From NCBI GenBank assembly GCA_945901065.1, contig CAMDKI010000008.1, positions 62,001 to 126,000 of the forward strand: a stretch of DNA of 64,000 bases. The letters run 5' to 3'. The translations under genes and the position numbers were made by a program. Shown here one piece after another: positions 17,497-26,336 of the stretch. A model generated the notes under the pieces. The model saw only the letters and a program-made list of their open reading frames with translations. It ran no database searches and was not told the origin of the DNA. Origin of the DNA: Chitinophaga pinensis (lineage in GTDB: Bacteria > Bacteroidota > Bacteroidia > Chitinophagales > CAIOSU01). How positions within the stretch are numbered: position 1 is the first letter of the stretch; every line of letters starts with the position of its first letter.

Positions 17497-17739
17497 CTAC
17501 ACCAGCCTTGCAAATGGGGTAAATTTCTCAAAAACCCTTTCAGTGTGCGGAGCATCTTTTAGCTCGTCGGTAAGATCTTGCCCTGCCCAATGCTCATAAT
17601 GCTTGCCATTGCGCCAAAGGCGGCTATCGGTAAGGTCATAAATCAATCCCTTATAGGCAACCCATATTTGGTCCTTATCTTGCCCGTTGCGCAGGGCTAG
17701 TTGATTCTTAGTATAGGTAGGCAAGGCATCTAAGCTCAC
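17497..17739 (-). CDS. Cytochrome b5-like heme/steroid-binding domain protein
   Basis: An 80-residue stand-alone cytochrome b5-like domain. TKNQLALRNGQDKDQIWVAYKGLIYDLTDS is the family's N-terminal signature. The two candidate axial histidines lie in GKHYEHWAGQDLT and DAPHTERVFEKF. It lacks a signal peptide and membrane helix, so it is presumably cytoplasmic. Such small prokaryotic proteins bind heme in a few cases, but their redox partner is unknown. Its start overlaps the 3' end of asd by 4 bp, indicating translational coupling. Confidence 0.85.
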   Translation of the reverse strand: MSLDALPTYTKNQLALRNGQDKDQIWVAYKGLIYDLTDSRLWRNGKHYEHWAGQDLTDELKDAPHTERVFEKFTPFARLV

Positions 17740-18746
17740 AACAGACCTTTTTCTGCCAAGTACTCTGCTATTTGTATGGCATTGGTAGCAGCGCCTTTGC
17801 GTAGGTTATCGCTTACTACCCACATATTAAGCGTGTTTGGCTGGCTCTCATCGCGCCTGATGCGGCCCACATACACATCATCGGTGTTGTATGCATGTAT
17901 CAGCGGCATAGGGTATTGCAGGTTTTTCACGTCATCAATCACCGTTACACCAGGGGCATTTTCTAGCAGCGTGCGCACTTCGGCAAGGTCAAAATCCTTG
18001 GCAAACTCAACATTTACGGCTTCGCTGTGGCCGCCCACGACCGGTATGCGCACGGTAGTGCTGGTTAATCGAATAGTGTCGTCGCCCATAATCTTGCAGG
18101 TTTCGTTCACCATCTTCATTTCCTCCTTGGTATAGCCGTTTTCCAAAAACACATCAATGTGGGGTATGGCGTTCATATCAATGGTATAGGCGTAGGCCTT
18201 AGGCCCAGTGTAAGTTTCGCCGGCCGAGGCGGCTTGGCGCTCGCCGTTCAGTTGGTCCACGGCCTTTACACCCGTACCCGTTACCGATTGATAAGTGCTT
18301 ACCACTACCCTTTTTACTTGGTAACGCTCGTGCAATGGTTTCAAGGCCACTACTAGCTGTATAGTACTGCAATTAGGGTTGGCAATAATTTTATCTTCTT
18401 TGGTAAGCACGTGTGCATTAACCTCAGGTACTACCAGTTTATTAATAGGGTTCATGCGCCAAGCGCTGCTGTTGTCGATAACCGTAATGCCTGCTTTAGC
18501 AAACTTAGGAGCCCACTCCAACGAAGTATTACCACCAGCCGAAAACAAGGCCACGGCTGGCTTAGCGGCTATGGCATCTTCCATGCTTACTACCTTGTAG
18601 CCCTTGCCTTTGTATTGTACCAGTTTGCCAATACTACGCTCAGAGGCAACAGGTATCAACTCAGTTACAGGGAAATTGCGCTCTGCTAATACTTCCAGCA
18701 TTTTGGTACCTACTAGTCCGGTGGCACCTACAACGGCTACTTTCAT
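17736..18746 (-). CDS. asd: Aspartate-semialdehyde dehydrogenase
   Basis: A 336-residue enzyme converting aspartyl phosphate to aspartate semialdehyde with NADPH, the branch-point for lysine/diaminopimelate, threonine and methionine. Motifs are the N-terminal GATGLVGTKMLEVL, then FSAGGNTSLEW, the catalytic cysteine in IANPNCSTIQLV, QSVTGTGVKAVDQL, the HIDVF segment, and the C-terminal VVSDNLRKGAATNAIQIAE. Length and motif order are typical of the single-domain bacterial enzyme. It overlaps the b5-like gene by 4 bp. A heptad-repeat hairpin lies upstream. Confidence 0.96.
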   Translation of the reverse strand: MKVAVVGATGLVGTKMLEVLAERNFPVTELIPVASERSIGKLVQYKGKGYKVVSMEDAIAAKPAVALFSAGGNTSLEWAPKFAKAGITVIDNSSAWRMNPINKLVVPEVNAHVLTKEDKIIANPNCSTIQLVVALKPLHERYQVKRVVVSTYQSVTGTGVKAVDQLNGERQAASAGETYTGPKAYAYTIDMNAIPHIDVFLENGYTKEEMKMVNETCKIMGDDTIRLTSTTVRIPVVGGHSEAVNVEFAKDFDLAEVRTLLENAPGVTVIDDVKNLQYPMPLIHAYNTDDVYVGRIRRDESQPNTLNMWVVSDNLRKGAATNAIQIAEYLAEKGLL

Positions 18747-18783
18747 AATGATGCGTAGTTTGGAGGCAAAGATAAGGTGCTTT

Positions 18784-18914
18784 TCAGTATCAAGATATGA
18801 GTATCAAGTATCAAGACCAAAAAGGTACGATTTACGAGGTACGATTTACGATTGAATAAAAAGTGAATGTTTAAAATGAGCTTTCTAAGCAGAACATACT
18901 TGATACTTGATACT
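18784..18914. repeat. Heptad repeats (GTATCAA) as an inverted pair, with a GGTACGA/TTTACGA array between
   Basis: AGTATCAAGTATCAAG at 18800-18815 is the exact reverse complement of 18899-18914. Each arm consists of 7-bp GTATCAA units. Between the arms, 18824-18851 holds a second, unrelated 7-bp-period array alternating GGTACGA and TTTACGA (four units). The element separates asd from the upstream CPBP gene, both on the minus strand. Confidence 0.75.
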
Positions 18915-18917
18915 ATC

Positions 18918-19577
18918 TCACTGTTTCAAATAAAAATACTGTCCGAGGCCCACGGTAAATATCCAATTGCCGATGAGCCCATGCACGATGGAAGCTATCA
19001 AAATGGATTTGTAACGATAATACAGCCCAGCATAAATAAAGCCACCTAATGTTGAGAGAAACACCGTAAGCCAATGGCCAAACATAAGGTGGGCCAAACC
19101 AAACAAAACACCGTTTACGAATATGAGCATATTAGGACTGGCAAATAGGTGCTTATACCGCTCCATGAAAAAGCCTCGAAATAACAATTCTTGCGTAACA
19201 CCCGAAAAAACGGGATAGAAACCCATAACGGCCAGCCACCGCAAGGGTTCTTGCCTTGGCATGATAAACAATTGATCGGGCGTGGTGAGGTAAACAAAGA
19301 GGGTGCTGCCTATTGCAAACAAAGCAAACAAACCCCACAGATAACGCCAATCGTTAAAACCATTGAGGCCAAACACCCAGTTGCTTACCGCTGGGTGCCG
19401 AATAATGTAAGTAACGGCCACTGCCGACAATAGCAGCATGGTAACGATAAAATGGAAAGGCAATATTTTATAATAATGCAGAAACGGAATGCCGCCAAAA
19501 AGCATTAGCATTTCGGCCCAAAGAAGTGTTCTGCGGGAGTTGGAAAGGTTATTAGGGGTAAGCATAGTATTACTCAT
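18918..19577 (-). CDS. CPBP family intramembrane metalloprotease homologue
   Basis: A 219-residue protein with about seven hydrophobic helices. The CPBP/Abi motifs are present in order: VTQELLFRGFF (motif 1, usually EExxxR), LFGLAHLMFGH (motif 2, FxxxH) and IASIVHGLIGN (motif 3, HxxxN/B). The first glutamate of motif 1 is replaced by glutamine here, while the second glutamate, the arginine and both histidines remain. Family members are Rce1-like endoproteases; the substitution may reduce or abolish activity. It stands between two heptad-flanked regions with no obvious functional partner. Confidence 0.85.
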   Translation of the reverse strand: MSNTMLTPNNLSNSRRTLLWAEMLMLFGGIPFLHYYKILPFHFIVTMLLLSAVAVTYIIRHPAVSNWVFGLNGFNDWRYLWGLFALFAIGSTLFVYLTTPDQLFIMPRQEPLRWLAVMGFYPVFSGVTQELLFRGFFMERYKHLFASPNMLIFVNGVLFGLAHLMFGHWLTVFLSTLGGFIYAGLYYRYKSILIASIVHGLIGNWIFTVGLGQYFYLKQ

Positions 19578-19628
19578 AATCGGTTCAGACCCTGAAACAA
19601 TAAAATCCGTTGCATTGGTCCGCGAAAC

Positions 19629-20405
19629 TTAATCTAGAACCAACTCCGAAACCACTACTTCGCGGGTGCTTCGCTTAATGCTGTACAACTGATTGCCATA
19701 CCATGCAATACCCTGCCCTTCACACTCCAAAGGGTAAGTGGCCTCAAGCCCTAGCAACGTGCCTTCTTTTGGGAAACTTACTTTGTAAACCTCCGCAGCG
19801 TCATGGCCTGTGAGGTATAACATTCCATCGGGTCCAAAAGCCCCGCCTGAGATGCTCTTAGGTTCCATTTTGGCAATCAACTCGTTGGGCAAATAGTAGC
19901 TATCCGTGCGCTCCCAACCTACATTGAACTTATCCAACCGCGTATCAGCCGAAGTTCGCCCAGGCTCAGCCTTGTCGCCGCTATAGTGCGCAAACAGCAC
20001 CCACCAAGCATTATTGTGCCAAACTACAATATTAGCCGCCCCGTCAAAAGCTCCAAACTCCAACGTGCGATAGTGCTCCATGGTTTTGGTATCTAATATC
20101 TCTATAGAGCTTAACCTCGGTAAAGCTGGGTAATTGCTGTGTGCCATATACAGCAAGCCATTCTTTACAAAGCCGCTATTGAGGTGCTTGATATGGCTAT
20201 CGGGCTTCGGTTGCCATACCGCTACCTTTTCACCTTGCAAATCGTACTTGGCCACCAGTGCATCGTCAATGGCGTAAAAGTACTTTCCATCCGCAGCTAC
20301 GGCTTGTTTGGCTTCGGGGGCTTGATAGGTTTTGATGGCTTTGAACGAACCATCAACTGCCCAAAACAACGTAATGAGGATGGTGATAAATGCAAATACT
20401 TTCAT
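19629..20405 (-). CDS. Exported beta-propeller-like protein of unknown function
   Basis: A 258-residue protein with a signal peptide (about 1-20, VFAFITILITLFWAVDGSF). It shows repeating short blades ending in hydrophobic-aspartate turns (GKYFYAIDDALVAKYDLQGEKVAVW, NGLLYMAHSNYP, IEILDTKTMEHYRTLEF, DGMLYLTGHDAAEVYKV, YGNQLYSIKRSTREVVV), consistent with a small beta-propeller. PALPRLSSIEI and HNNAWWVLFAHY suggest a ligand-binding face. I cannot assign a function. It is divergent from pth, with about 208 bp between. Confidence 0.7.
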   Translation of the reverse strand: MKVFAFITILITLFWAVDGSFKAIKTYQAPEAKQAVAADGKYFYAIDDALVAKYDLQGEKVAVWQPKPDSHIKHLNSGFVKNGLLYMAHSNYPALPRLSSIEILDTKTMEHYRTLEFGAFDGAANIVVWHNNAWWVLFAHYSGDKAEPGRTSADTRLDKFNVGWERTDSYYLPNELIAKMEPKSISGGAFGPDGMLYLTGHDAAEVYKVSFPKEGTLLGLEATYPLECEGQGIAWYGNQLYSIKRSTREVVVSELVLD

Positions 20406-20613
20406 GGTTCAATAGTACCGTTTAGAAAGTTAAAATCCATTGCACGTGCACTCATTTTGCAAAATCTTAACATTGGAAGGGATTGGTGCTTTATGTCAAG
20501 TTGAAAGCTCGAAGTTAGGGTATCCACGCTGGAAGCGAGGACAAGACGTCATACATTATCTGCACCCGTTCCCCATTTATTTCCGAAATTTGCCCCAGCA
20601 ACAAGCAAATAGC

Positions 20614-21177
20614 ATGAAGTATTTGATAGCAGGACTAGGGAACATTGGTAGCGATTATGAGCATACCCGGCACAACATTGGGTTCGATGTATTGGATTAC
20701 ATAGTCCGCAAAGAGGGCACTATTTTCCGTACCGAAAGGCATGGCGACTTGGCCGAGATTAAGCACAAGGGCCGCACCTTTTATCTGCTAAAACCCAACA
20801 CTTACATGAACCTTAGCGGCAAAGCCATCCGCTACTGGTTGCAAACGCTGCGCATACTGCCTTTTGATTTGCTAGTAATAACCGACGATATAGCCCTGCC
20901 CACTGGCAAGCTGCGCTTGCGCAAACAAGGTAGCGAGGGCGGCCATAATGGCCTAAAAAGTACCACCGAAATGTTGCTTACGCAAGACTATCCGCGCCTG
21001 CGCATTGGGGTAGGCAACGATTTTCCGAAGGGTCGTCAAGCCGAGTATGTATTGGGTAAATGGAAAAAAGACGAAGAACCATTGGTGGTAGCCGCCATTG
21101 AAAAAGCTGCTGAAGCTGTGTTTGCATTCGGCACCATTGGCATTGAGCGCACCATGAACGAGTATAATACTAAGTAG
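20614..21177 (+). CDS. pth: Peptidyl-tRNA hydrolase
   Basis: A 187-residue enzyme that releases stalled peptides from tRNA. I chose the ATG at 20614 because MKYLIAGLGNIGSDYEHTRHNIGF is the canonical N-terminus, with the tRNA-binding asparagine and the catalytic histidine in TRHNIGF. Other motifs are LLKPNTYMNLSGKAI, DDIALPTGKLRLRKQGS, GGHNGLKS and YPRLRIGVGN. The open frame extends upstream to 20440 but that part has no family similarity. The gene converges on a long acyl-CoA dehydrogenase gene across a structured intergenic element. Confidence 0.95.
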   Translation: MKYLIAGLGNIGSDYEHTRHNIGFDVLDYIVRKEGTIFRTERHGDLAEIKHKGRTFYLLKPNTYMNLSGKAIRYWLQTLRILPFDLLVITDDIALPTGKLRLRKQGSEGGHNGLKSTTEMLLTQDYPRLRIGVGNDFPKGRQAEYVLGKWKKDEEPLVVAAIEKAAEAVFAFGTIGIERTMNEYNTK

Positions 21178-21240
21178 TGGCTAGCAATACCTGTTCGACA
21201 ATAAAACTAGTGCTATTACCCAAAGATTTTTTCGCAATAC

Positions 21241-21370
21241 GGAATTCCCCAACGGGGTTATATACTACTAAATTAGGGCATCGCCCTAAAAACGAATTGC
21301 GTTTCCGGAAACACATTATGTACATCGGGCGGTGCCCGACGCTATTAATATAATGCCCCTTTGGGGCGAG
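21241..21370. repeat. Structured palindromic intergenic element between convergent genes
   Basis: The element has overall dyad symmetry centred on the perfect 12-bp palindrome GTTTCCGGAAAC at 21301-21312. Each side contains the same pair of smaller hairpins in mirrored order: CCCCAACGGGG (21247-21257) and GGGCATCGCCC (21277-21287) on the left; GGGCGGTGCCC (21327-21337) and CCCCTTTGGGG (21356-21366) on the right. The A/T-rich linkers are also roughly complementary. Lying between two convergent 3' ends it could serve as a bidirectional terminator, and the elaborate form suggests a dispersed repeat family. Confidence 0.65.
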
Positions 21371-21377
21371 ATAATAC

Positions 21378-23180
21378 TTAGAAAGGGTATTTACCTTCTT
21401 TAATCATATAGTTGGCTATTTCGCGGCGCAGGTGCTGCGGGTTGATGCGGTTGCTGATGCTGAAGCGGTACGCGGTGCGCAACATCAATTTTTGCTCAAA
21501 ACCATCGGTATAACTCAATATGGCATCTTTGGCCGCCTTGAAAATCTTTTGGTTAGCCTCATAAACATAAAGCTGGGCCATATTTACCTGCTGTTGCAGT
21601 TTTTCAGCATCGGCGCTGCTCTTGCTTATCAACAATGCTTTCTCGGTGCGCAAAACTGTAGATTCGGCCACATAAATTTCAATCATCATATCGGCCACGT
21701 TCATCAAAATCTCTTGCTCATCGGTTAGTTTCAAACCAAACTTTTGGGCAGCACGGCCAGCAACTAGCAAGCAAAGTTTCTTGTGGTTATCAAGCGTTGC
21801 CAACTCTTTACCAAAACGGCCACCATACGATTTTTTGAATAACTGCGAGAACAGCGCCAATGGTACTTGTTTTATAGGCGCGGTAATATCGTAGTCCTTG
21901 TCTTTAAACGCTTTTTTGAACAGCGTACCTACCGCCAACATGCGGTTAATTTCATTGGTGCCCTCATAAATACGTGTTATACGGGCATCGCGATAACCCT
22001 TCTCCACAGGCAATTCTGCCGAAAAGCCCATGCCACCATGTATTTGCAAAGACTCATCAACCACAAAATCCAACACTTCTGAGCCATGTACTTTACAAAG
22101 CGCACACTCAATAGCAAACTGCTCTACAGCTTTCAGCTTCGCTTCGGCCTTGTCCATGCCTGTTGCTAATAAGTGTTCAAACTCATCATCAATATTCTGC
22201 CCAGCGCGGTAGCTAGCCGACTCAATAGCGTATGTTTTCATAGCCATTTCGGCCAGCTTGTGCTTAATGGCACCAAATTCGGCAATGGGGGTTTCAAACT
22301 GTTTTCGCCCCTTAGCATATTCAATAGTGCCGTCAATACCCATTTTGCAACCACCCAACGCTGCTGTGGCTAACTTAATACGACCAATATTGAGTATGTT
22401 CAAAGCAATTTTGAAACCATTGCCACGATTGCTCAATAGGTTCTCAACTGGCACTGGGCAATCGTTAAGAAAAACCTGCACAGTACTTGAGCCTTTAATA
22501 CCCAGTTTCTTTTCCTCAGCACCAATACTTAAACCACCAAAAGCTTTTTCTACAATAAATGCAGATAGGTTTTTGTCATCATCTATTTTAGCAAACACAA
22601 TAAACAAATCGGCAAAGCCACCATTGGTAATCCACATCTTCTGTCCGTTAAGCAGGTAGTGCGTACCTTCCGCGTTCAGTTTAGCTTTGGTTTTGCCGCT
22701 GTTAGCATCGCTGCCCGCGCTAGGCTCGGTAAGTGCATAGCTCACTTTGGTGCTGCCATCGGCCAAGCCAGGCAAATATTTGGCTTTTTGCGCTGCATTG
22801 CCGTAGTAAACAATAGGAAGCATACCTATACCCGTATGAGCCCCATAAGTAGTGCCAAACGAAAACCCATAAGCCGATTTCTCGGCCACCAACATACTGG
22901 TATTGAACGACATATCGAATCCACCATATTCCTCTGGCACCGAAGTGCCCAACAAGCCCAATTCGCCAGCTTTTTCTACTAAACGCGGCATCAAGGTTTT
23001 ATCGGCCATGCTGTCAATCTCATCAAGGTAAGGATGGATTTCCTGCTTCGTGAAATCAATCATCGATTGTGCTATCATCCGTTGCTCTTCATTCCACTCT
23101 TCAGGAATAAAAATATCTTCAGGGCGCGTTTGCTTCAACAAAAATTCGCCGCCTTTTAAGGTTGTCTTTGAGTTGCTCAT
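21378..23180 (-). CDS. Long-form acyl-CoA dehydrogenase
   Basis: A 600-residue flavoprotein with the acyl-CoA dehydrogenase core at about 40-420 (GLLGTSVPEEYGGFDMSF, YALTEPSAGSDANSGKT, WITNGGFADLFIVFAK, QIHGGMGFSAELPVEKGYRDARITRIYEGTNEINRM) and an extra C-terminal helical domain of about 180 residues, as in ACAD9/VLCAD-like enzymes. It introduces the 2,3 double bond of acyl-CoA, passing electrons to ETF. The glutamate in IYEGTNE is at the usual catalytic-base position for this subgroup. It stands alone on the minus strand, convergent with pth. Confidence 0.92.
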   Translation of the reverse strand: MSNSKTTLKGGEFLLKQTRPEDIFIPEEWNEEQRMIAQSMIDFTKQEIHPYLDEIDSMADKTLMPRLVEKAGELGLLGTSVPEEYGGFDMSFNTSMLVAEKSAYGFSFGTTYGAHTGIGMLPIVYYGNAAQKAKYLPGLADGSTKVSYALTEPSAGSDANSGKTKAKLNAEGTHYLLNGQKMWITNGGFADLFIVFAKIDDDKNLSAFIVEKAFGGLSIGAEEKKLGIKGSSTVQVFLNDCPVPVENLLSNRGNGFKIALNILNIGRIKLATAALGGCKMGIDGTIEYAKGRKQFETPIAEFGAIKHKLAEMAMKTYAIESASYRAGQNIDDEFEHLLATGMDKAEAKLKAVEQFAIECALCKVHGSEVLDFVVDESLQIHGGMGFSAELPVEKGYRDARITRIYEGTNEINRMLAVGTLFKKAFKDKDYDITAPIKQVPLALFSQLFKKSYGGRFGKELATLDNHKKLCLLVAGRAAQKFGLKLTDEQEILMNVADMMIEIYVAESTVLRTEKALLISKSSADAEKLQQQVNMAQLYVYEANQKIFKAAKDAILSYTDGFEQKLMLRTAYRFSISNRINPQHLRREIANYMIKEGKYPF

Positions 23181-23395
23181 GGTTAATTTCTTATGCTTCA
23201 GTTGTTTTCAAAGATACTAAAATGAGTTGTTTGTTTCCCTTTTGAATCCTGTTTCTTGTCACTCCTGAAAAAAATATTTCCTTCAAAAAACTAACAATCC
23301 CTATTATTTTATCCAAATTTGCCTCTGATAAGACCATCCTGCTACATTTACCTGCAAGCAGCCTCTCAGGATCTTATCGAAAACTTATTAGTAAA

Positions 23396-25363
23396 ATGAA
23401 CCATAGCAGTAGCGCCCACAGGCTTTCGGCCGCAGGATTACTGATTACTTTAGGCATTATTTATGGCGACATAGGAACCTCCCCGCTGTACGTTATGAAG
23501 GCCATTATAGGACATGGCGCCAATAATGATCCAAACCCAATAAACGCACTGGTAGTGCTTGGTGGGCTCTCGGCCATTTTTTGGACGATTACTATGCAGA
23601 CTACCATAAAGTATGTTTACCTTACCCTGCAAGCGGACAACAAAGGAGAAGGCGGTATATTCTCATTGTATACCTTGGTGCGAAGAACTAAAAAGAAATG
23701 GTTGATGATACCTGCTATTATTGGTGGCAGTACTTTGTTGGCCGATGGTATTATTACCCCGCCCATTTCCGTCTCGTCGGCTATTGAGGGTTTAAAGAGC
23801 TTACCTTGGCTCGGTGAGTTCAATACCGTGCCTTACGTAATAGCCATTTTGGTTGGCTTATTTATTATTCAGCAATTTGGCACCAGCAAAATAGGCAAGT
23901 TGTTTGGCCCCGTGATGCTGGTTTGGTTTGTAATGTTGGCTGTATTAGGTAGTGTTCAACTAGCAGGAAATGTGAGTGTTTTAAAAGCCTTGAACCCTTA
24001 TTATGCTTATCAACTGTTGGTAGAGCACCCAGGGGGTTTTTGGCTATTAGGCGCGGTATTTTTGTGCACTACTGGTGCCGAAGCGCTATATTCAGATTTG
24101 GGCCACTGTGGCAAACAAAATATTAGAGTATCGTGGGGTTTCGTAAAAATCGCTTTGCTGCTCAACTACTTTGGCCAAGGGGCCTGGTTACTTCAATTTG
24201 ATGGACAGGTACTCGAGAAAGGCATCAACCCATTTTATGCCATCATGCCCGAATGGTTTTTGCTACCAGGTATTGTTATTGCCACGCTTGCAGCCATTAT
24301 AGCCAGCCAAGCGTTAATTACCGGCTCATTTACACTCATAAACGAGGCTATACGTCTTAATTTTTGGCCGAAAGTACGGATTGATTACCCTAGTTTGGCG
24401 AAAGGACAGATATACATTCCATTTGTCAATTGGATGTTGATGATAGGCTGTATAGCTGTAGTGCTTTACTTTGAGGAGTCGAGTGCCATGGAGGCCGCAT
24501 ATGGGTTGGCTATTGTGCTTACTATGCTCATGACCAGCATATTGGTGGTGTACTATATGTACCTCAAACATTTCCACAAAATCCTCATTTTCGGATTTAT
24601 AGTGGTGCATGGCTCTATTGAGATTGCATTTTTGGTAGCCAATTTGGATAAGTTTGCTCATGGTGGTTTCATTACCCTTATCATTGGGCTATTCCTACTC
24701 ACTATTATGTGGGTATGGTACAATGCCCGCCGCATTCGCAACCGCTATGTGGAGTTTACCAAACTTGACGAGTATTTGCCATTGCTAGAGCAGTTAAGCA
24801 CCGACCAATCTATAAACAAATACGCTACGCATTTGGTGTACCTAACCAGTGCCGATAGAAAGGATGAGATTGAGACCAAAATCATCTACTCAATCATGCA
24901 GAAACAGCCCAAACGAGCCGATATTTATTGGTTTGTGCACGTGGAAGTAATGGATGAGCCAAATACCATGTCGTACAAAATAGACCACATTGTGCAGAAT
25001 GATGTGATAAGGGTTGACTTTAAGCTCGGTTTCCGTGTGGCACCACGCATCAACCTATTTTTCCGTAAAGTGGTTGAAGATTTGGTGAAGGAGAAAGAGG
25101 TAGATATCAGTAGCCGATACGAATCGCTAAATAAGCTCAACGTAATAGGCGATTTCCGCTTTGTGGTAATCGAAAAAATCCTTTCCAACGATAACGAATT
25201 GCCTATCTATGAGCAAATTATCTTGGATATATACAACCTACTGCGTAATATAAGCTTACCCGAGCACAAAGCTTTTGGCCTAGATACCAGCTCCGTTGAA
25301 ACGGAGAAGGTTCCTTTGGTTATTACCCCCGCCAATGATATTAAGCTGAAACGGATACATTAA
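23396..25363 (+). CDS. kup: Kup-family low-affinity potassium transporter
   Basis: A 655-residue KUP/HAK/KT symporter that imports K+ with protons. The signature GIIYGDIGTSPLYVMKAI lies in the first helix, followed by about 11 further helices (GGSTLLADGIITPPISV, TTGAEALYSDLGHCG, IIASQALITGSFTLI, NARRIRNRYVEF after the last helix). A cytoplasmic C-terminal domain covers about 460-655 (AHLVY-like strand, THLVYLTSADRKDEIETKI). The 215-bp upstream region shared with the divergent acyl-CoA dehydrogenase gene shows no clear riboswitch or operator. Confidence 0.95.
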   Translation: MNHSSSAHRLSAAGLLITLGIIYGDIGTSPLYVMKAIIGHGANNDPNPINALVVLGGLSAIFWTITMQTTIKYVYLTLQADNKGEGGIFSLYTLVRRTKKKWLMIPAIIGGSTLLADGIITPPISVSSAIEGLKSLPWLGEFNTVPYVIAILVGLFIIQQFGTSKIGKLFGPVMLVWFVMLAVLGSVQLAGNVSVLKALNPYYAYQLLVEHPGGFWLLGAVFLCTTGAEALYSDLGHCGKQNIRVSWGFVKIALLLNYFGQGAWLLQFDGQVLEKGINPFYAIMPEWFLLPGIVIATLAAIIASQALITGSFTLINEAIRLNFWPKVRIDYPSLAKGQIYIPFVNWMLMIGCIAVVLYFEESSAMEAAYGLAIVLTMLMTSILVVYYMYLKHFHKILIFGFIVVHGSIEIAFLVANLDKFAHGGFITLIIGLFLLTIMWVWYNARRIRNRYVEFTKLDEYLPLLEQLSTDQSINKYATHLVYLTSADRKDEIETKIIYSIMQKQPKRADIYWFVHVEVMDEPNTMSYKIDHIVQNDVIRVDFKLGFRVAPRINLFFRKVVEDLVKEKEVDISSRYESLNKLNVIGDFRFVVIEKILSNDNELPIYEQIILDIYNLLRNISLPEHKAFGLDTSSVETEKVPLVITPANDIKLKRIH

Positions 25364-25680
25364 CGGAAAATTTCCATTCTTCCCTTATAACCACCAACGT
25401 CGTTGAGCTAGCTAAATCCTTAGCAATGCGATATGAAAAGCTTTGGGATGCATAGCACCCACCTGCGGCATTTCAACTAAAATCAATATGACTTGCTGGT
25501 TTCTGCAGCATGTTTTCCACTTATTCGGTTTTACCGCGGTGCGATTAATGCTATCTATTTCGACGGTTGTGTTGCAGTAACACCTGCTGTTCAAGCCTTT
25601 TCAAATCAAGTTTCAAACTCCCTGCACAAACATAAAACTCGCTCTTAATCAAACTAATAGTAGATACTCTTCAACAAAAT
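25364..25680. other. Gene-free region downstream of kup
   Basis: About 317 bp between the kup stop and the paaR promoter. It contains the small palindrome AGCTAGCT but no convincing terminator hairpin, RNA gene or ORF with coding character. Confidence 0.5.
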
Positions 25681-25711
25681 TTGCCATTTACACGTTGTTC
25701 TTATATCTTTG
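25681..25711 (+). promoter_or_regulatory. Bacteroidota-type sigma-A promoter of paaR
   Basis: TTG at 25681-25683 and TATCTTTG at 25704-25711 are 20 bp apart, matching the TTG/TAnnTTTG consensus of Bacteroidota housekeeping promoters. Transcription would start a few bases downstream, inside the adjoining palindrome at 25712-25725, leaving a leader of about 40 nt before the ATG at 25755. Confidence 0.7.
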
Positions 25712-25725
25712 CTAACGAACGTTAG
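25712..25725. promoter_or_regulatory. TetR/PaaR-type operator palindrome
   Basis: CTAACG-AA-CGTTAG is a perfect 14-bp dyad with 6-bp arms and a 2-bp centre. It starts directly after the -7 box, so a bound repressor would cover the transcription start. The form agrees with the CNAACGNNCGTTNG operator that I recall being described for PaaR of Thermus thermophilus, a TetR-family repressor released by phenylacetyl-CoA. The adjoining gene is a TetR protein heading paaABCD, so autoregulation and operon control are the natural reading. Confidence 0.75.
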
Positions 25726-25754
25726 TTTAAGCAATCCGACAACTGCCCAGTTTT

Positions 25755-26336
25755 ATGAGTATCGAAACCTTGAGCCGTAAGGATCAGATAAACCAAGTAG
25801 CCCAAAACTTATTCAGGGAGAAGGGGTATTCGGCTACCAGCATGAGAGATTTGGCCAAGGCCATTGGAATTGAAGCTGCAAGCCTATATAGTCACATAAA
25901 AAGCAAGGAAGAGTTGCTGCAAAACATCTGTTTCCGTATTGCTGCTGAGTTCTTTGATGAGTATGATAGGGTGCAAAATGGCACTACCGACCCAAAGCTC
26001 CGTTTCCGCCACGCGGTTACTGCCCACACCCGTGTGGTGGCTAGTAACTTAGATGCATCATCGGTATTTTTTAACGAATGGAGGCACCTTAATGAGCCGT
26101 CGCTTTCAGAGTTTAAGGCCCAACGTGCCGCCTACGAAGACCGTTTTAAGAATCTTTTGAGGGAAGGTATTGAGGCTGGTGTTTTTCGCAAAGTGCAGGT
26201 GAGTTTTGCTATGCGATTGGTGTTTAGCACACTCAACGGCATACCGACCTGGTACCGCAACGATGGCGCCCTTAGCCCTGACCAAATTGCAGAACAAATT
26301 GCAGACTTCCTTTTGGAAGGACTGTTGAAAAAATAA
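25755..26336 (+). CDS. paaR: TetR-family regulator of the phenylacetate operon (PaaR-like)
   Basis: A 193-residue TetR protein. The DNA-binding domain covers about 5-55 (DQINQVAQNLFREKGYSATSMRDLAKAIGIEAASLYSHIKSK, given here as a continuous helix-turn-helix region with the recognition helix at GIEAASLYSHI). The C-terminal ligand domain is helical (FNEWRHLNEPSLSEFKAQR). It is the first gene of the paa cluster, 44 bp upstream of paaA, with a dyad operator on its own promoter. It probably represses the operon and is released by phenylacetyl-CoA. That role comes from context and operator form; the ligand domain alone does not prove it. Confidence 0.85.
   Translation: MSIETLSRKDQINQVAQNLFREKGYSATSMRDLAKAIGIEAASLYSHIKSKEELLQNICFRIAAEFFDEYDRVQNGTTDPKLRFRHAVTAHTRVVASNLDASSVFFNEWRHLNEPSLSEFKAQRAAYEDRFKNLLREGIEAGVFRKVQVSFAMRLVFSTLNGIPTWYRNDGALSPDQIAEQIADFLLEGLLKK

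Noticed and set aside
20440-20613. N-terminal extension of peptidyl-tRNA hydrolase
   Set aside because: No similarity to the family, while MKYLIAGLGN at 20614 is canonical.
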